Part shown: in pieces, positions 10,985 through 21,802 of the stretch
Numbering within the stretch: position 1 is the first letter of the stretch
Layout: every line of letters starts with the position of its first letter
Assembly (NCBI GenBank): GCA_027382625.1
Contig: JAJKFJ010002293.1
Span: 1 to 46,450, forward strand
Source of the DNA: Tetmemena sp. SeJ-2015
Lineage: Eukaryota > Ciliophora > Spirotrichea > Sporadotrichida > Oxytrichidae
DNA length: 46,450 bases
Reading direction: 5' to 3'
Position numbers and translations under genes: made by a program
Notes under the pieces: generated by a model
What the model saw: only the letters and a program-made list of their open reading frames with translations
Databases searched by the model: none
Told to the model about the DNA's origin: nothing

Positions 10985-11780
10985 AAATCTTACTTCGAAT
11001 GGCCCAGAGACTCAGTAGAATAAAACTATTCAGGAGTTGAAAGGCCTACCAGATAGTGTAAAGCATGAGAAAATACTGAGGAAACTGAAAGCAATGGTGC
11101 TAGTTATTATCATACCAAAAATTTAATCGATGAATTAATGTCACGCCATACCTCAGCGAAGTTGAAGAAATATACAGCATCGACCAGCATTTTAATGTCT
11201 CGTTTGTAGCACTAAAGGGCGATTAATACATTTCATACTAAGAGCCCAAATCTGAATTCGCCACTCTGCTTCTTGAGCTCCTCTTTAAGTGTAATCAAGG
11301 ATATCTGATTTATCTTGAGAGCAGCCCATGGTTTCTTGACTTTTATTCTTTTCTAGAAAGAGAAGAGGTTCAAGTAGATGGCAAGATACTCATCATACAA
11401 AGAGTAAATTCGCTTGGAAGCAGGAATTTAAGAGTAACATATTGCACACTCTGGGAGAACTGTAGTTTTCTAAGCCGTGAAAATTCGTAGAACCTATTTC
11501 ATTATTCAGGAGTATCCCGAAAGAAGTTATTAAGATTATTCGTTGTAAGGCTGATGCTGGGAGAACAGGTTCAATATTATATTTAGGGTACTTAAAGAGG
11601 TCGATCTATTTTTTATTGAGTTACTTAGACAAAGAAGAAGAATGAATTACGCATAATCATAGTTGAAGTTTCTCGCTGAGTACTTTTTTAGATGAAAATA
11701 AATCAGTAAATATCCGAAGAACTTATTGTTATTTGAAGGAAATAACTAGTAATAATATATGAGGTAGGAAATAAGTGATC
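10985..11780 (+). pseudogene. Unidentified protein with a 161-codon clean frame
   Basis: From 11134 to TGA 11617 one frame is open for 161 codons with TAR=Gln: VTPYLSEVEEIYSIDQHF, FATLLLELLFKCNQGYLI, WFLDFYSFLEREEVQVDG and VVRLMLGEQVQ. Upstream (10985-11130) another frame gives KTIQELKGLPDSVKHEK. Downstream, after about 11575, the protein-like signal moves to FRVLKEVDLFFIELLRQRRR. So two frame changes are needed for one gene. No known family. Confidence 0.45.
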
Positions 11781-12479
11781 TAAAAAAATAAGATTCAAAT
11801 TGAGAACAAGAATGAAGAATAAGATAACTGAAAAATGCATTTCAAAGCAAGCCCAGCATTTTAGTTCAAATCTTCATGGAATTGAGACTTTAAGTTTCGC
11901 CTTGGGTCTGTTGGCTTCTTTATTTCAGTGGCTTTTATAGCATTAGATTATAGAAATTCTCATAGGCTATTTCTCTTTTCTATTAATTATGAAAATAAAA
12001 ATAAACTTACCATTTATTGCTCAATGTCTAACGTCATTCTTTATCCTCTCCGAAATAATCTAGCAGTCGCATTATTTTTTTTCAAATCAAGTTCGAACTG
12101 TTTGCATCAAAGCTAGCTGAAAACCCATGTTTTTAATATCTGATTTATTATAATGCATCTATATAATTATCTTGTAAAACTATGATTAAAATTTCTTTTT
12201 AAATTATTTAAAGTTTTGTGATAACCTAATTCTATTCATCCTATATCGTAGCTCGTCGCATTTATTTCTTTAGTTATAACTTAGAGTGTGCAGTATAGGT
12301 ATTTTTATACGAGTGAATATAATAACTAAAATGTTTATTACTGTGGCCTATATTTTTCTTTATCACTCACTATAAACTATTATTTACATTAGAGACAATA
12401 TCCAAGCCATCAAGTAGATCATTTAATCTTCTTAGCAAGCACGCCCTCAATAAATAGAGTAAAAAAATTATTATCAACT
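11781..12479. other. A/T-rich spacer with a doubtful short frame
   Basis: A 62-codon frame at 11928-12116 is Phe/Leu/Asn-rich and probably chance. Nothing else supported. Confidence 0.35.
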
Positions 12480-15140
12480 TCTTTAATTTCATTAATATTT
12501 TCAAAACTACTTGAAGAGAGTGTACCACAGCACAACTCAACCAGCTCTGCTTTCCAGAGAGACCAACGATATCTACAGGCTTGTAATCCCTACAGATCCA
12601 CTTTCATTTTAAAGTAAAAAATAGTGATACTCAATTTTTAGCAGACACATATAGGAATAATCAGGAAACAGTGACTGGTCGAAGCAGTGGAAGAGTGCAG
12701 AGAGAAGTCTTATGGCAGGCTTTCAGCAATCAGAGTTGCATTGTAGTAGACTAGAGAGAGCACGAAGAGGACCTTTCCGAGATTAATCAAACCCTGAGAA
12801 ATAACAAAAACAGACATAGAACATGAGTCTTATTCTGTTATTGTTTCTGTGTGTATTCAAAATTTTAAAAGATTCTGGAAGACCGTGTGCCTACTTGCAC
12901 CTATGATTCCGAGTGTGATGAGAGTAACCAGTCTCATCGATACTCAGACTCTTTTGCAACGCTTCTATACCGTAGTCTTCGGACTAGAAGGAAAGAGTAA
13001 TACAAGGCAGGGTGGAAATATATATTTGAGGAGAGGAGAATCAAGAAGCTCTGGCTAGTAGAAGATTCTTCCTAGTTGTGTAACAGCAATTTCTTCGCTC
13101 ATTCCGACGATACAGCTCGACACTAGTCCAAGCAGTTCCTGAAGAACATTCGTTTACTCGGTATAGGATATAGTGAAGAGTAGAATTCATTGTAAACAGC
13201 CTCGGGAAGTTTTCAATGTTGTCAATGAAATGCCAAGCATGGCCATGGTTGAAAAATTAACTCTTTATTTAGGAAACACACCTTATCAACTTATACTGTT
13301 ACAACTCTCTCATTACACGTATTTGCAAATATTGATCCGAGCATAATTATTGCAATTAGTGCTATGTCTTCGTTTGATGCTCTCAGAAACGGGAAAATAG
13401 TTTCCTAGACTGCCAAAGAGGCCGATGCAAAATACAGCAGAGATATTCTTGACCTCCTAATCACAACCTAGTACTTGTTGTCCGATGAGAGGTAAGGTAT
13501 CTGAAGTTTGATGCCCTCTCCACCAATATCATGGTAAATCTGTGAATCTATAGCAAGAGCAAGTGCTTCTCTGGCGTTTCCCTGCCCATTGAGATAAGAT
13601 GAAGACGAATAGTTTATCAAAGATTTTAATTTATAAAATAAAATGGAATATAAACTAAAAGTCAACTTCTTACAGTTAGATGTAATAAAAATAATTATTT
13701 TTAAAGATAAAATGAAGAAAAGGGGTGGAAGTACGCTTGAGCTTCTTTATCTATATAGAGACTCCCAAAATTTAGAGTAAGTAAAGAAAACAAGTAAAAT
13801 TTCCTTATTTAATTAAGTTTTTAAGTTTTTCTAATTTAGGAAGCTACATAGATGGGAGAAATAGAGATACCATTCCCAAAAGTTAAATCGAGAAAGTATT
13901 TAAGGTTTAACCAAGATCGAAAGCACATGAAATTTACAGAAGGAGTTTGAGAAGTTAGAGGTAATGAGACTTTTAGTAAATTTGCTTTTACTAAATTTTC
14001 AATAAATAATCAACTTAAGTAGAATACTGGGCTATCAAATTATTAATTGTTCAAGTATAAATGATCTAACAAATTTGCATTTATAAATAATAAAAACAAT
14101 TGCATCCTTCCTAAAATATTAGCGTAGTTCAGAATACCTTCTCGTGTTAGTATGAATTGATCAGTCCAATGGAAATCATAACTTAAATGAAATTAATGCT
14201 CTTGATTTGATCAATTATATTCTGTCTAGTTTTGTAGTCATCCTGATCAGGTAAGAAGATTGAATCGTGACAGTAAGCGAAATGAACCAGTGCACTAGCA
14301 ATGGCCGCTGCATTAAATTTCTCCTTGTCAATCGACTTGAATATGCATAAAATCTTCTGTAGCCCTATCAACTCTAATAAATACGCCACAGAAACTATAT
14401 TCTCAGAGAGAAATGAATTCGAGAAAATTTCTCGCATTCAATTCCTATTTTTTAAGTACTTGTTGTTCCAGGTGGGAACATAAATTCACATTGTGTAGTA
14501 TCCTAAATCTTAAAGTGCAGTGTAAAATCACCATCGTATCCCACTTCTTATTTAGACGTAGAAGATAGACTAGAAACTTGGTTTAATTATCCTTGTATAG
14601 CTCAATCATTATCTTCTCTCGTAGAACTACGCCATCTCTTCTAGATACACAAATACTCGCTCTATGTTATCTTTGTCTATATACTTGAAATAAGAGAAGT
14701 GTAGTCTCTAACAAATATCTTATTCTTCTAGTCTGTGCCCTAGAACTTCAGTAGCACAAATTAAACTTCAAATATGAAATCAATAGCCTCTACTTCTGTC
14801 CTATGATGAAACATAAACTCCACGATATGATTGATTAGAGGCGTGTAGTCCTCTATCTCCAACTTTTGGTTGATAAAATCCAAAAGCACAGCTTTCTCAC
14901 ATTCTGTATACCCCGCTCTGTATAAAGAATATAATATCCTTTTAGGTGGAATCTTAGAACATTCTGGTCGCACTCAAACAGCTGTCCCCTTTCATCTTTC
15001 TGGTTATTTCTGCAAACTACACGATTCTATCGTAAAGACTCTACTGCTTAATATCCACTGATCCTTGTATTAAAGAAATAAAATAGTGTAGATTTTTAAT
15101 TGCCGAGTGCTGGACTTCCGGATCCATGTCCTATATATAC
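12480..15140 (-). pseudogene. RPN1: 26S proteasome non-ATPase subunit Rpn1 (PSMD2), nearly full length, frame-broken
   Basis: Rpn1 is the large toroidal HEAT/PC-repeat subunit of the proteasome base that docks ubiquitin-like domains. On the minus strand, homologous pieces occur in protein order: DPEVQHSAIKNL (15135-15110), PLINHIVEFMFHH with EVEAIDFIFEV (about 14860-14770), IDKDNIERVFVYLEEMAQF (about 14690), REIFSNSFLSENIVSVAYLL and IASALVHFAY (14437-14183), GQGNAREALALAID (13580), EDIALIAIIMLGSIFANTCNE (13400-13340, read as two parts), VFVISQGLINLGKVLF (12810-12750) and VDIVGLSGKQ (12580-12550). These align to conserved PSMD2 blocks almost without gaps. At least six frame changes and several in-frame TGA separate them, so an intact product is unlikely unless many indels are sequencing errors. 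Confidence 0.8.
13690..14180. other. Non-homologous A/T-rich stretch inside the Rpn1 remnant
   Basis: Between the Rpn1 blocks ending at 14183 and resuming near 13660 (minus strand) I see no Rpn1-like residues for about 500 bases, whereas the protein spacing predicts roughly 90. It could be an insertion, an internally eliminated sequence, a long intron or eroded coding DNA. Confidence 0.4.
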
Positions 15141-15293
15141 TACATTTCTATAGAATTAACAATATTCTGATTTAATAGGTTGTAATATAAAATTATTTCT
15201 GCCTTTAACTCAACAAGGTACCAGCGAGAAATCAATGCACCCGTATCCTTTATATTTCACACAATCAAAATTATCTTACGAAATAATAAAAAA

Positions 15294-16060
15294 ATTTAGC
15301 CCAAGAAGTTGATTACCTACAGCAACATATTTCACGATTACGGAGTATTAGTAATAATTGTTCTTATGACAATATATCCAGAGTTTTAAGTTTTAAGAAC
15401 AAGAGTAAATAAAATAATCGAGACAGGAGACATCTTCTATGATGTTGGCCAAGTGTAAGACCCATCAAGGCATCGCCACAACTACCACCAGTTGGAGTTA
15501 AGCGATAGCTTCTTCCTAAAGTATAGCACGAAATTGAGCTCTGCTGGTCTAATTTTAAAGCCTTTCCTCGAGCAGCAGTTCAAGAAAAACGGAATAGAGA
15601 GAAGCTCTCTAATATTTCACTGTGAGTTTTTCCTTCTTGGCTATGCTATCGATAACGAATACGATGGCATTTTCGAGAAGTAAAAGCAAGAACAGATGCA
15701 AACTTGGTTACTAGTTTAAGCATATACAATGAAAACGAAACTGATCAGAATGAGATATTTATGGCAGCTCTTCGCTTTGTATATGAAGATCTTGATAACT
15801 ATCTTACTAATGTTACAAGTGGCTATGCAGTCAGCTTCTCATCTCTCTATGATTCGACCAAGAGATTTTCCGGTAAAATTTTCATTACCAGGCAGCTGAC
15901 ACAGACGTGTAACTCGACGTGAAATTCTAGAAGAACTTAAGCTATGCTGTTATGTGCAGCGATAAGGAGAGCCGTATCTACGGTATCCCTTTGGTCAAAG
16001 GGGAGTACGAGATTAAGTACATAAAAACACAATCTTTGACATCACTGACATCATCCAAAT
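15294..16060 (+). pseudogene. MYG1: MYG1-family exonuclease homologue, catalytic motif lost, frame-broken
   Basis: MYG1 proteins are DHH-like RNA exonucleases of nucleus and mitochondrion. One frame from 15303 to 15683 reads LITYSNIFHDYG, YPEFQVLRTR, IFYDVGQVQDPSRHRHNYHQ and STKLSSAGLIL, aligning with family blocks IVTHSGxFHADE, VRTRD, DVGGxYDPxxxRxDHHQ and TKLSSAGLIY. An in-frame TAA encodes the Gln in EFQVLR. The metal-binding T-H-x-G-x-F-H-x-D-E signature reads T-Y-S-N-I-F-H-D-Y-G, so key residues are missing. After 15680 the homology (NEIFMAALRFVYEDLDNYL, RFSGKIF) continues one base out of phase, and after about 15890 in a third phase (YAVMCSDKESRIYGIPLV). Functional loss seems likely. 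Confidence 0.75.
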
Positions 16061-16408
16061 CTTTTCTAGAATGTCCCCTCCGTTTAGCATGCAGTAGATG
16101 CGTATGCGAATAGATTTACTGATGGAATACGATACTAGCTGGTGCTCTTAGAATACTTGAACCTTCTCTGAAGCATATAAATGATGTTAAAGCATAATTA
16201 TAGAACTGAAAATACTTGCCATTTGAGGAGTACTGCATAAAAGAAGTATTAGAAATAGTTCATTGACAATAACATAGTTTATATACAACAAGAGGATCCT
16301 ATGCCAACTCGTGCAATTCTTTAAATATATGCTACTTTCATCATAGTTTTACTTTCACCACATTGAGGCATTGACAAGAAAGAAGCTGGAAGCAGTCATA
16401 GTCGTTGA

Positions 16409-16738
16409 TTAGAGCTTGTTCAAGATAAATTACAATTACTATATAAAACTAGTGTAGATGTGTCTAGAAAACCGAGCATTCATTTTACCAAGCCATACAA
16501 GCAATTCAAAATTGAAATTGTCGATGAAGATGTTAAGTTAGTTAGAATCAGAAGTGAAATCATATTTGATATATCAGATTTTAGAGAGAGGAACGTTGCT
16601 GTTAAAGAGAATCCAGATACTCCTGCTGACAGAAACAGCATTCCAGTGGTTGATCTGATTATCATACTCAATGCAAAGTTCTTCACACATACTGAATTAA
16701 TTTCTAGATTAACTAATTAAAAAAATTCAGTTTAGTGA
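16409..16738 (+). CDS. Unidentified 109-codon frame between MYG1 and TRM5 remnants
   Basis: Open from just after TGA 16406 to TGA 16736, reading TAA/TAG as Gln near its end. The sequence is well mixed and charged (LELVQDKLQLLYKTSVDVSR, FKIEIVDEDVKLVRIRSEI, DISDFRERNVAVKENPDTPA, DLIIILNAKFFTHTELI). It may be an independent gene or the N-terminal half of the TRM5-like gene that follows on the same strand; I cannot match it to the TRM5 N-terminus. No ATG lies near the 5' end, but GTG/TTG-type openings and an upstream frame change are possible. Confidence 0.45.
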
Positions 16739-16904
16739 ATTACGAGTTAGTTGTCGATATTTTCACACCAATATAAGCCGCTCACAGCGGAAGCTATTTT
16801 CCTCAAACGGGAAATACTTTTGTAAATTAGGCTGGGAATATCGAAGAAGATTTTTAGTCCTATCTTGAGATAAAACAAGCAAATCGAAATAAACTTTAAT
16901 CCCT

Positions 16905-17490
16905 ATTCATCCTGAGAATGAAGTATGCATCTTTATTGATCTCGAAAAATATATATGCGCTCGCGACTTCAGTATGAACGTTTGAGGCTTCTTAAGATGT
17001 AGAAAAGGGGTAAGACGATCTGTGATCCATTCTGTGGAGTTGGTCCCCATGTTCTACTTGCGATCAAGTGCAGTAGCCTTCTGCAATGATGTGAATCCAT
17101 CTGCCATCAATAGTCCAAGAAAATGACTTGAGATCAACAACTTAACCTGCGAGAGTGTTGAGAACATGGGTGCCGAGGGTTTTCTGATGAAGATTAGTAA
17201 CAAAAGCATAAACAGAATTGTTCTTAACCTACCATAATACATGCTGGATAGCATTCTAAATGAACAATTGCTTGAGGGGAACTTCATGATATATGCATTT
17301 TTCTTTTATAGAAAAGAGGAAGATTGCTTAAGCACAAGAAAAGCATGTACTGGATATGGAGTGAGTGAGTGATTTGTAGTTGCGAGAAGTTTGGGTCGTT
17401 TCTCCATATAAAAGTGCTTGTAAGCTTGAAGTCGCCAGTACTAATCTCAATGAGATGAGCACAAGATAATCTGTTTGAAAATTATGTTGT
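16905..17490 (+). pseudogene. TRM5: TRM5-like tRNA (guanine-37-N1) methyltransferase remnant
   Basis: TRM5 methylates G37 of tRNA using S-adenosylmethionine. Homology blocks follow in order: NEVCIFIDLEKYI (about 16920), RSRLQYERLRLL then GKTICDPFCGVGPHVLLAI (the AdoMet-binding motif, 16965-17070), FCNDVNPSAI (the acidic motif binding the ribose, about 17080), NRIVLNLP (the N-L-P motif, about 17215) and a C-terminal VVARSLGRFS-like block near 17390. Frame changes occur near 16955 and 17070, and in-frame TGA follow NSPRK and GYGVSE. The core catalytic motifs survive, but the frame is broken. Confidence 0.75.
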
Positions 17491-17879
17491 AAAATTACGC
17501 CTTTCATCGTACTTTAAATAAGCAATTAAAATAAGAAAATAATATCATAAACAAAATAATAATAAATTATTTATTATTTTTATATCCTCAATGAGAAATA
17601 ATAAATTCTTCGAGGAATCCAGTTTAGTATTCCCCTTTTTAATTAATTAAGAATCTATTTATAGATCTTCTCTAGAACTGCCAACAGATTCTTTGTTCTG
17701 TAAAGTCTCATACTATTAAATGGCTTCTAACACGTACCCTCGCAGGCTGGCTGTCAGAGTCCTTTATAAAAGCCATATCAAAGGTGCTTACTAAAAACAC
17801 TGTAAAAGAGTTTTAAACTGGCCAATACCACTTATCATAAGATATTTTTTTTATTTTGTGTTTTGTGTTGTAAATAAAA
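17491..17879. other. A/T-rich spacer
   Basis: No supported feature. Confidence 0.35.
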
Positions 17880-18300
17880 TATCTTCTAGGCTTCTTTGAG
17901 CATATTGTCTCTCCTTCTTGTAGTATTCTCCTTTTCTATCTTCCCTGTATTGTAAACCAGGTTCGTGATTTCCTGAGCACTTACAATTAGGGGAGGAGAC
18001 TTATGATACTTATTACAACGCTCTCTACACTTATAGCAAGCATTCACCTTTCATTCAGCTCTTCAGAGCCGAAGTCGTCGTTTTCTGGCTTATGAAGAAT
18101 GAAGATGCCTTGGTTTCCTTCCTTGTCGATGTTGGGATACTACATTGATGTGATGAACCTAAATGAAGAATGCTCTTAGGGATACTGGGCCGGCAGCCAC
18201 ACCTCTGCCTAGAAAGTCCCATTCTAAAATGGACTATCCCCTTGGTCTCAAAATAATAACATCTACGTTTATATGTCATGATAGATCAGCCCAATACTGA
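17880..18300 (-). pseudogene. Minus-strand coding-like segment, frame uncertain
   Basis: Protein-like pieces on the minus strand include SILEWDFLGRGVAAGPVSL and IPTSTRKETKASSFF (5' part), and CKCSGNHEPGLQY with EYYKKERQYAQRSLEDILF (3' part). They lie in different frames, and TGA codons fall between them. No family is recognised. Confidence 0.3.
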
Positions 18301-18796
18301 AAAATTCTCTGCCCCTGTTCACTTCTAGTGTTTTTTTCTCACTTAGAATAAATACTCTGCTTCGACTACTTTCACACTAGGTCATCTATGGGGGCGATTT
18401 CAAAATTTATAATAGTTTATTTTGTGAACTACGATCATAGCGATGAAAATTAAGGGGTGTTATTACTTAATTCATCCCCCTATTTTATGTTAAAATTCAT
18501 TCAAGCTCGTCAGTTTTTATTTGTCTGATAGACTAATAAAGATAATAAACTCTCACTTAATAAGTTGCACTATCGATTGTGTGTGTGTGCTCCTGAGCTC
18601 TTAACAGCCTTACTCCCCTCTCCCTTGTCAGTTCTTCCACAGTCTCCATTAATTAAAGGCCCTCTACTCTATGCAAAAATGATGGAATTTATAGCGTATG
18701 TATACTTAATTGGCCTTCAATAAAAATGATTTTTTTTAGTATTGGGAGGTCATCTGATACTAATCGGTTAATATTAAAGTTGATGCTACTCCATTT
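18301..18796. other. A/T-rich spacer with a short GT run
   Basis: Contains a GTGTGTGTGTG run near 18579. No gene supported. Confidence 0.35.
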
Positions 18797-19549
18797 TCAT
18801 TTAAATCTGATCAAATAAGAAGACTTATTCCATCTTATTGCTTACGATTGATGTTAATTGCGGAAGTAAAATAACTTAATACAAAATATTTCTTAAATAT
18901 TTTGCTAGCTTGTCTTATGAAGACAAAAAAGTGCTGGAGATTATGCTGCCTGAGATAACCTCGTATTGGAGAAGGCCGCCTGCTTAACTAATAACTGCAA
19001 TGATAAATATTTATCACGAATGCTGAGTATCTGAACCTTTACACGTTCCTTGAGCCAGCTTTTCTTTAGTAGCTGTAATGCGATGAAATTAAACTCATAA
19101 ATTAAACTAGGAGCCGCCACTTGTGGATCCACCGAACAAAGCGCTTGGAGAAGTTTTGCTGACAGTATTATACTCCTTATCTTCCTTTCTGCTATACTTG
19201 AAAACAGTGGCATGACAGAGTTACAGCGATACACCTGTCTCACCCAGAATGTAGCAGTGGATTGCAGAAAGATTGATGGAAATAGTGACCGTACTGCTCC
19301 GAGTTCAGGTGCGCAGTTTCATTAAGCAAATTGATCAAGGTGCTCCAACGATCAGTATTGGGGCAAACAGATTACAGCCTCGCTTGCTCTTGCTAACTAT
19401 GACCATGTAGCCATTGCGTTTCCAGAATAATCATATTCACTGTACCTACCCCAGCCCTGGGGTCCTTGCGTCTCTCTTGGTGAGCCTAGGATGAGTATCT
19501 TGATGCAGGCATCAAAATCGAGGAACGGTGGCTGAGAGCTGATGTTCAT
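18797..19549 (-). CDS. Possible HEAT-repeat protein, 251-codon frame with two in-frame TGA
   Basis: One minus-strand frame extends from ATG 19549 (MNISSQPPFLDFDACIKI) to TGA at 18797 without any shift, reading TAA/TAG as Gln about seven times. TGA occurs in frame after VICLPQY and after DQFAQ. The middle (RSIILSAKLLQALCSVDPQV, LIYEFNFIALQLLKKSWLK) looks like paired helices of a HEAT/ARM solenoid. A resemblance to proteasome activator PSME4/BLM10 was considered but is weak. A competing frame (PNTDRWSTLINLLNETAHL) is also attractive over 19480-19260, so an internal frame change is possible. Confidence 0.4.
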
Positions 19550-20711
19550 TCGAAATATTTTATCTAACTCGCAACATGAAAGTTTTGATTTCTTTTAATG
19601 CCCTTGATTTTAGTAAATGAAGACGAACCTCTCGTTGGGGGAGATATTCTAATTTGGGATTGCCGCTCTGTATCCTCCATAAATAAGTTCTAAAATCAAT
19701 TATAATTGTAATTCACCTAATAAGCATCTACCTTAAGCTATTAAAAGCTCATTTCTAATTATAAATCATTAAAATGGGTTGGATATGATTAGTGAATTGA
19801 TAATGACAAATACAACTTTATTTAAGCAAAGGGACTCTAATATACCGAATCATATTTTCAAAACATATTTGCTTCTTACTTAGTGATATTTATTTTGTTT
19901 TCTCTCATTAATTCTTAATTTGGATTGCACATGTTCAATTTCTAATTCTCTATGCTCTTACTCTACAGACTGTCTATTAAAAAATATGCTACTGTTTGCG
20001 AAAGCTTACCCTTATCTTAGATTTGAACTTATTCTTCATTTATATCAAAGTCTATTAAAAGTGGATTCCATTTATTTCAATACATGGGTAAATGGCTTCT
20101 CTTCAAGAGTGTGACTCTAATTATTACGATTCGTTAATGATGATAAATTATGTTATATCTTAGCTAAGCTAAATAATAATCATCATAATAAGTCTTAGAG
20201 AATAAAGGTTTACTTACTTTAGTTTGCTTCATTTATTATCTTTCAGAAAATTTGGGCAGGTATGATCCTTTAAAAAAGGAGCATTTCCTTCATTTTTTAG
20301 AATTAAATAAATGAAATTAGAAAATGAATTTATATATTAATTCATTGGTGGCTATCATTCTAATGAAAATGTAAGAAATATCTGTCATAGGTAATCTAAT
20401 TAATTCCTAAATTAGCAATGAATCACTCAAAAGGGATAAATTTTGTTCAAAATTAGCAGAGAATTTTATAGTATAGGTAGTGTTTTGTTATTACCTTATT
20501 TTTAATATACTGTTGTGTGTGTCTGTGGACGAGGAAAAGATTATTCTTACATGTAAGAAATTTATTAAAGCTTTTAATTTAGAGAAAATTATATCAAGAT
20601 ATATTCTTGAGTAGGCAATAAAGAGTTCCACACACTTGTATTGTAGAAGTTAAATCGCCTTCATCTAATTCCTTTCCTTATAATTTTATTTTAAAACTTT
20701 ATCTTAATTAG
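19550..20711. other. A/T-rich region with little coding signal
   Basis: A 64-codon frame at 19920-20114 (CSYSTDCLLKNMLLF, RFELILHLYQSLLKVD) ends at TGA and could be a gene fragment. The rest (20120-20710) shows only A/T-rich DNA with scattered TGTGTGT. Confidence 0.35.
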
Positions 20712-21260
20712 TCCCAAGTTAACACTAAACTGAAATAGCGGTGTCAGTCAAGACTAACCTGATGACACAATTCACTGATAAAATCTTCCAAGCATTGACA
20801 CTCTCAACAATTGGAGCTGATTTCAAGATAAAGAGAGTCATTAAATGCTTACTAAGCTAAAGTTTAGGTATAAATATGGGACACTTCTGGACAGGAAAGG
20901 TCCAAAGAGATAGTCTCCAACTACTACAGAGTAACTTACTGTATCTTTGTGATGTTTGAAATGACTAACAGGTCAACTTTCGAGAGCTTACTAGAGTGGA
21001 TAAAGGAGCTAGAGAGGGAGGATACTTGGGATTTAGCAGAGTTCATGATTATTGGAAATAGATGAGAAGAATGAAATTAGTGCTATCGACAGTGATGTAT
21101 AGAAGCTTCTAGATGTATGGAAGATTCCCAAGTCTAACTTCATTCTAATGAGTGCAAAGGATAATACTGAAGTTGCTGATTATGGATTCCAGGCCATGAA
21201 AAGAAGGTTGAAAGGGAGATTTGGGGTTGAGACAGCAAAACCTTGGAGAATGTCGAAGCC
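20712..21260 (+). pseudogene. Rab-type small GTPase, frame-broken
   Basis: Rab GTPases direct vesicle traffic. Motifs appear in order: a damaged P-loop around 20737-20760 (SGVS then KTNLMTQF, one extra base between; TGA stands at a conserved Gly position just upstream), STIGADFKIK (switch I, 20800-20830), QIWDTSGQER (G3, 20871-20900; the Gln before IWD is TAA), NYYRVTYCIFVMFEMTNRST, IIGN (start of G4, NKxD damaged by a frame change at 21062), and LMSAKD (G5, about 21150). A CAAX-like or double-Cys end was not identified. Three to four indels plus the TGA argue for a pseudogene; the TAA/TAG sites support the Gln code. Confidence 0.8.
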
Positions 21261-21802
21261 ATTCTCACGTAGTAAATAAAAAGAAGCTATTGTTAGTAGA
21301 ATGGGTTCTGACTAAGCATTGTAGTCCCGGAATTAGTTAAGCTTTCTTGTCCTAAGTTCTAACTGAAGGAGGCTTGACTTTCAAACTAAGCAAGTGGACA
21401 TTGGAAATATCAAGTACAGAGAGGAAAAATCTACTGAGAGGATCAAGAGATGCAGAGCTGATGACTAAAAGAATACTTGGAAGTCAACTCAACAAAAGTA
21501 AGAAAAAGAATAAGTAAAGAATAAGAATAAGAACAAAAAGAAGACACCAGAGCAAGAAGTTATTATTCATAATATACAGAAGTTCGCCATTTTAAAACAG
21601 AGTTTAAATATATTTGCAAAATTAATTCTGAATATTTAATATTAAAGAATAAATATTTTTTATTTACGATCCACTTGATGAAGTGAGGAAGAAGCTACGC
21701 TTGATATCGTAATGACTAGTTAATCATTTGAAGGAGTATCCGCCTGACGGTTAAACAAGACGCTATCAAGTTTGAATGAAGATATCTTTAGCAATTAATA
21801 AC
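21261..21802. other. Lys/Gln-rich tail region after the Rab remnant
   Basis: A frame at about 21370-21600 reads DIGNIKYREEKSTERIKR and a Lys/Asn-rich tail, open with TAR=Gln. It may be a C-terminal extension of the Rab gene or chance low-complexity. Confidence 0.3.

Noticed and set aside
15660..15715. 35-nt GT-AG intron to explain the MYG1 frame change
   Set aside because: Homology to MYG1 continues through the proposed intron (KARTDANLV aligns with the family's K-x-R-T-x-x-S-L-S), so a single-base insertion fits better.
18797..19549. Firm assignment to proteasome activator PSME4/BLM10
   Set aside because: Only a general solenoid-like composition was seen; no diagnostic block could be aligned, and a second frame competes.
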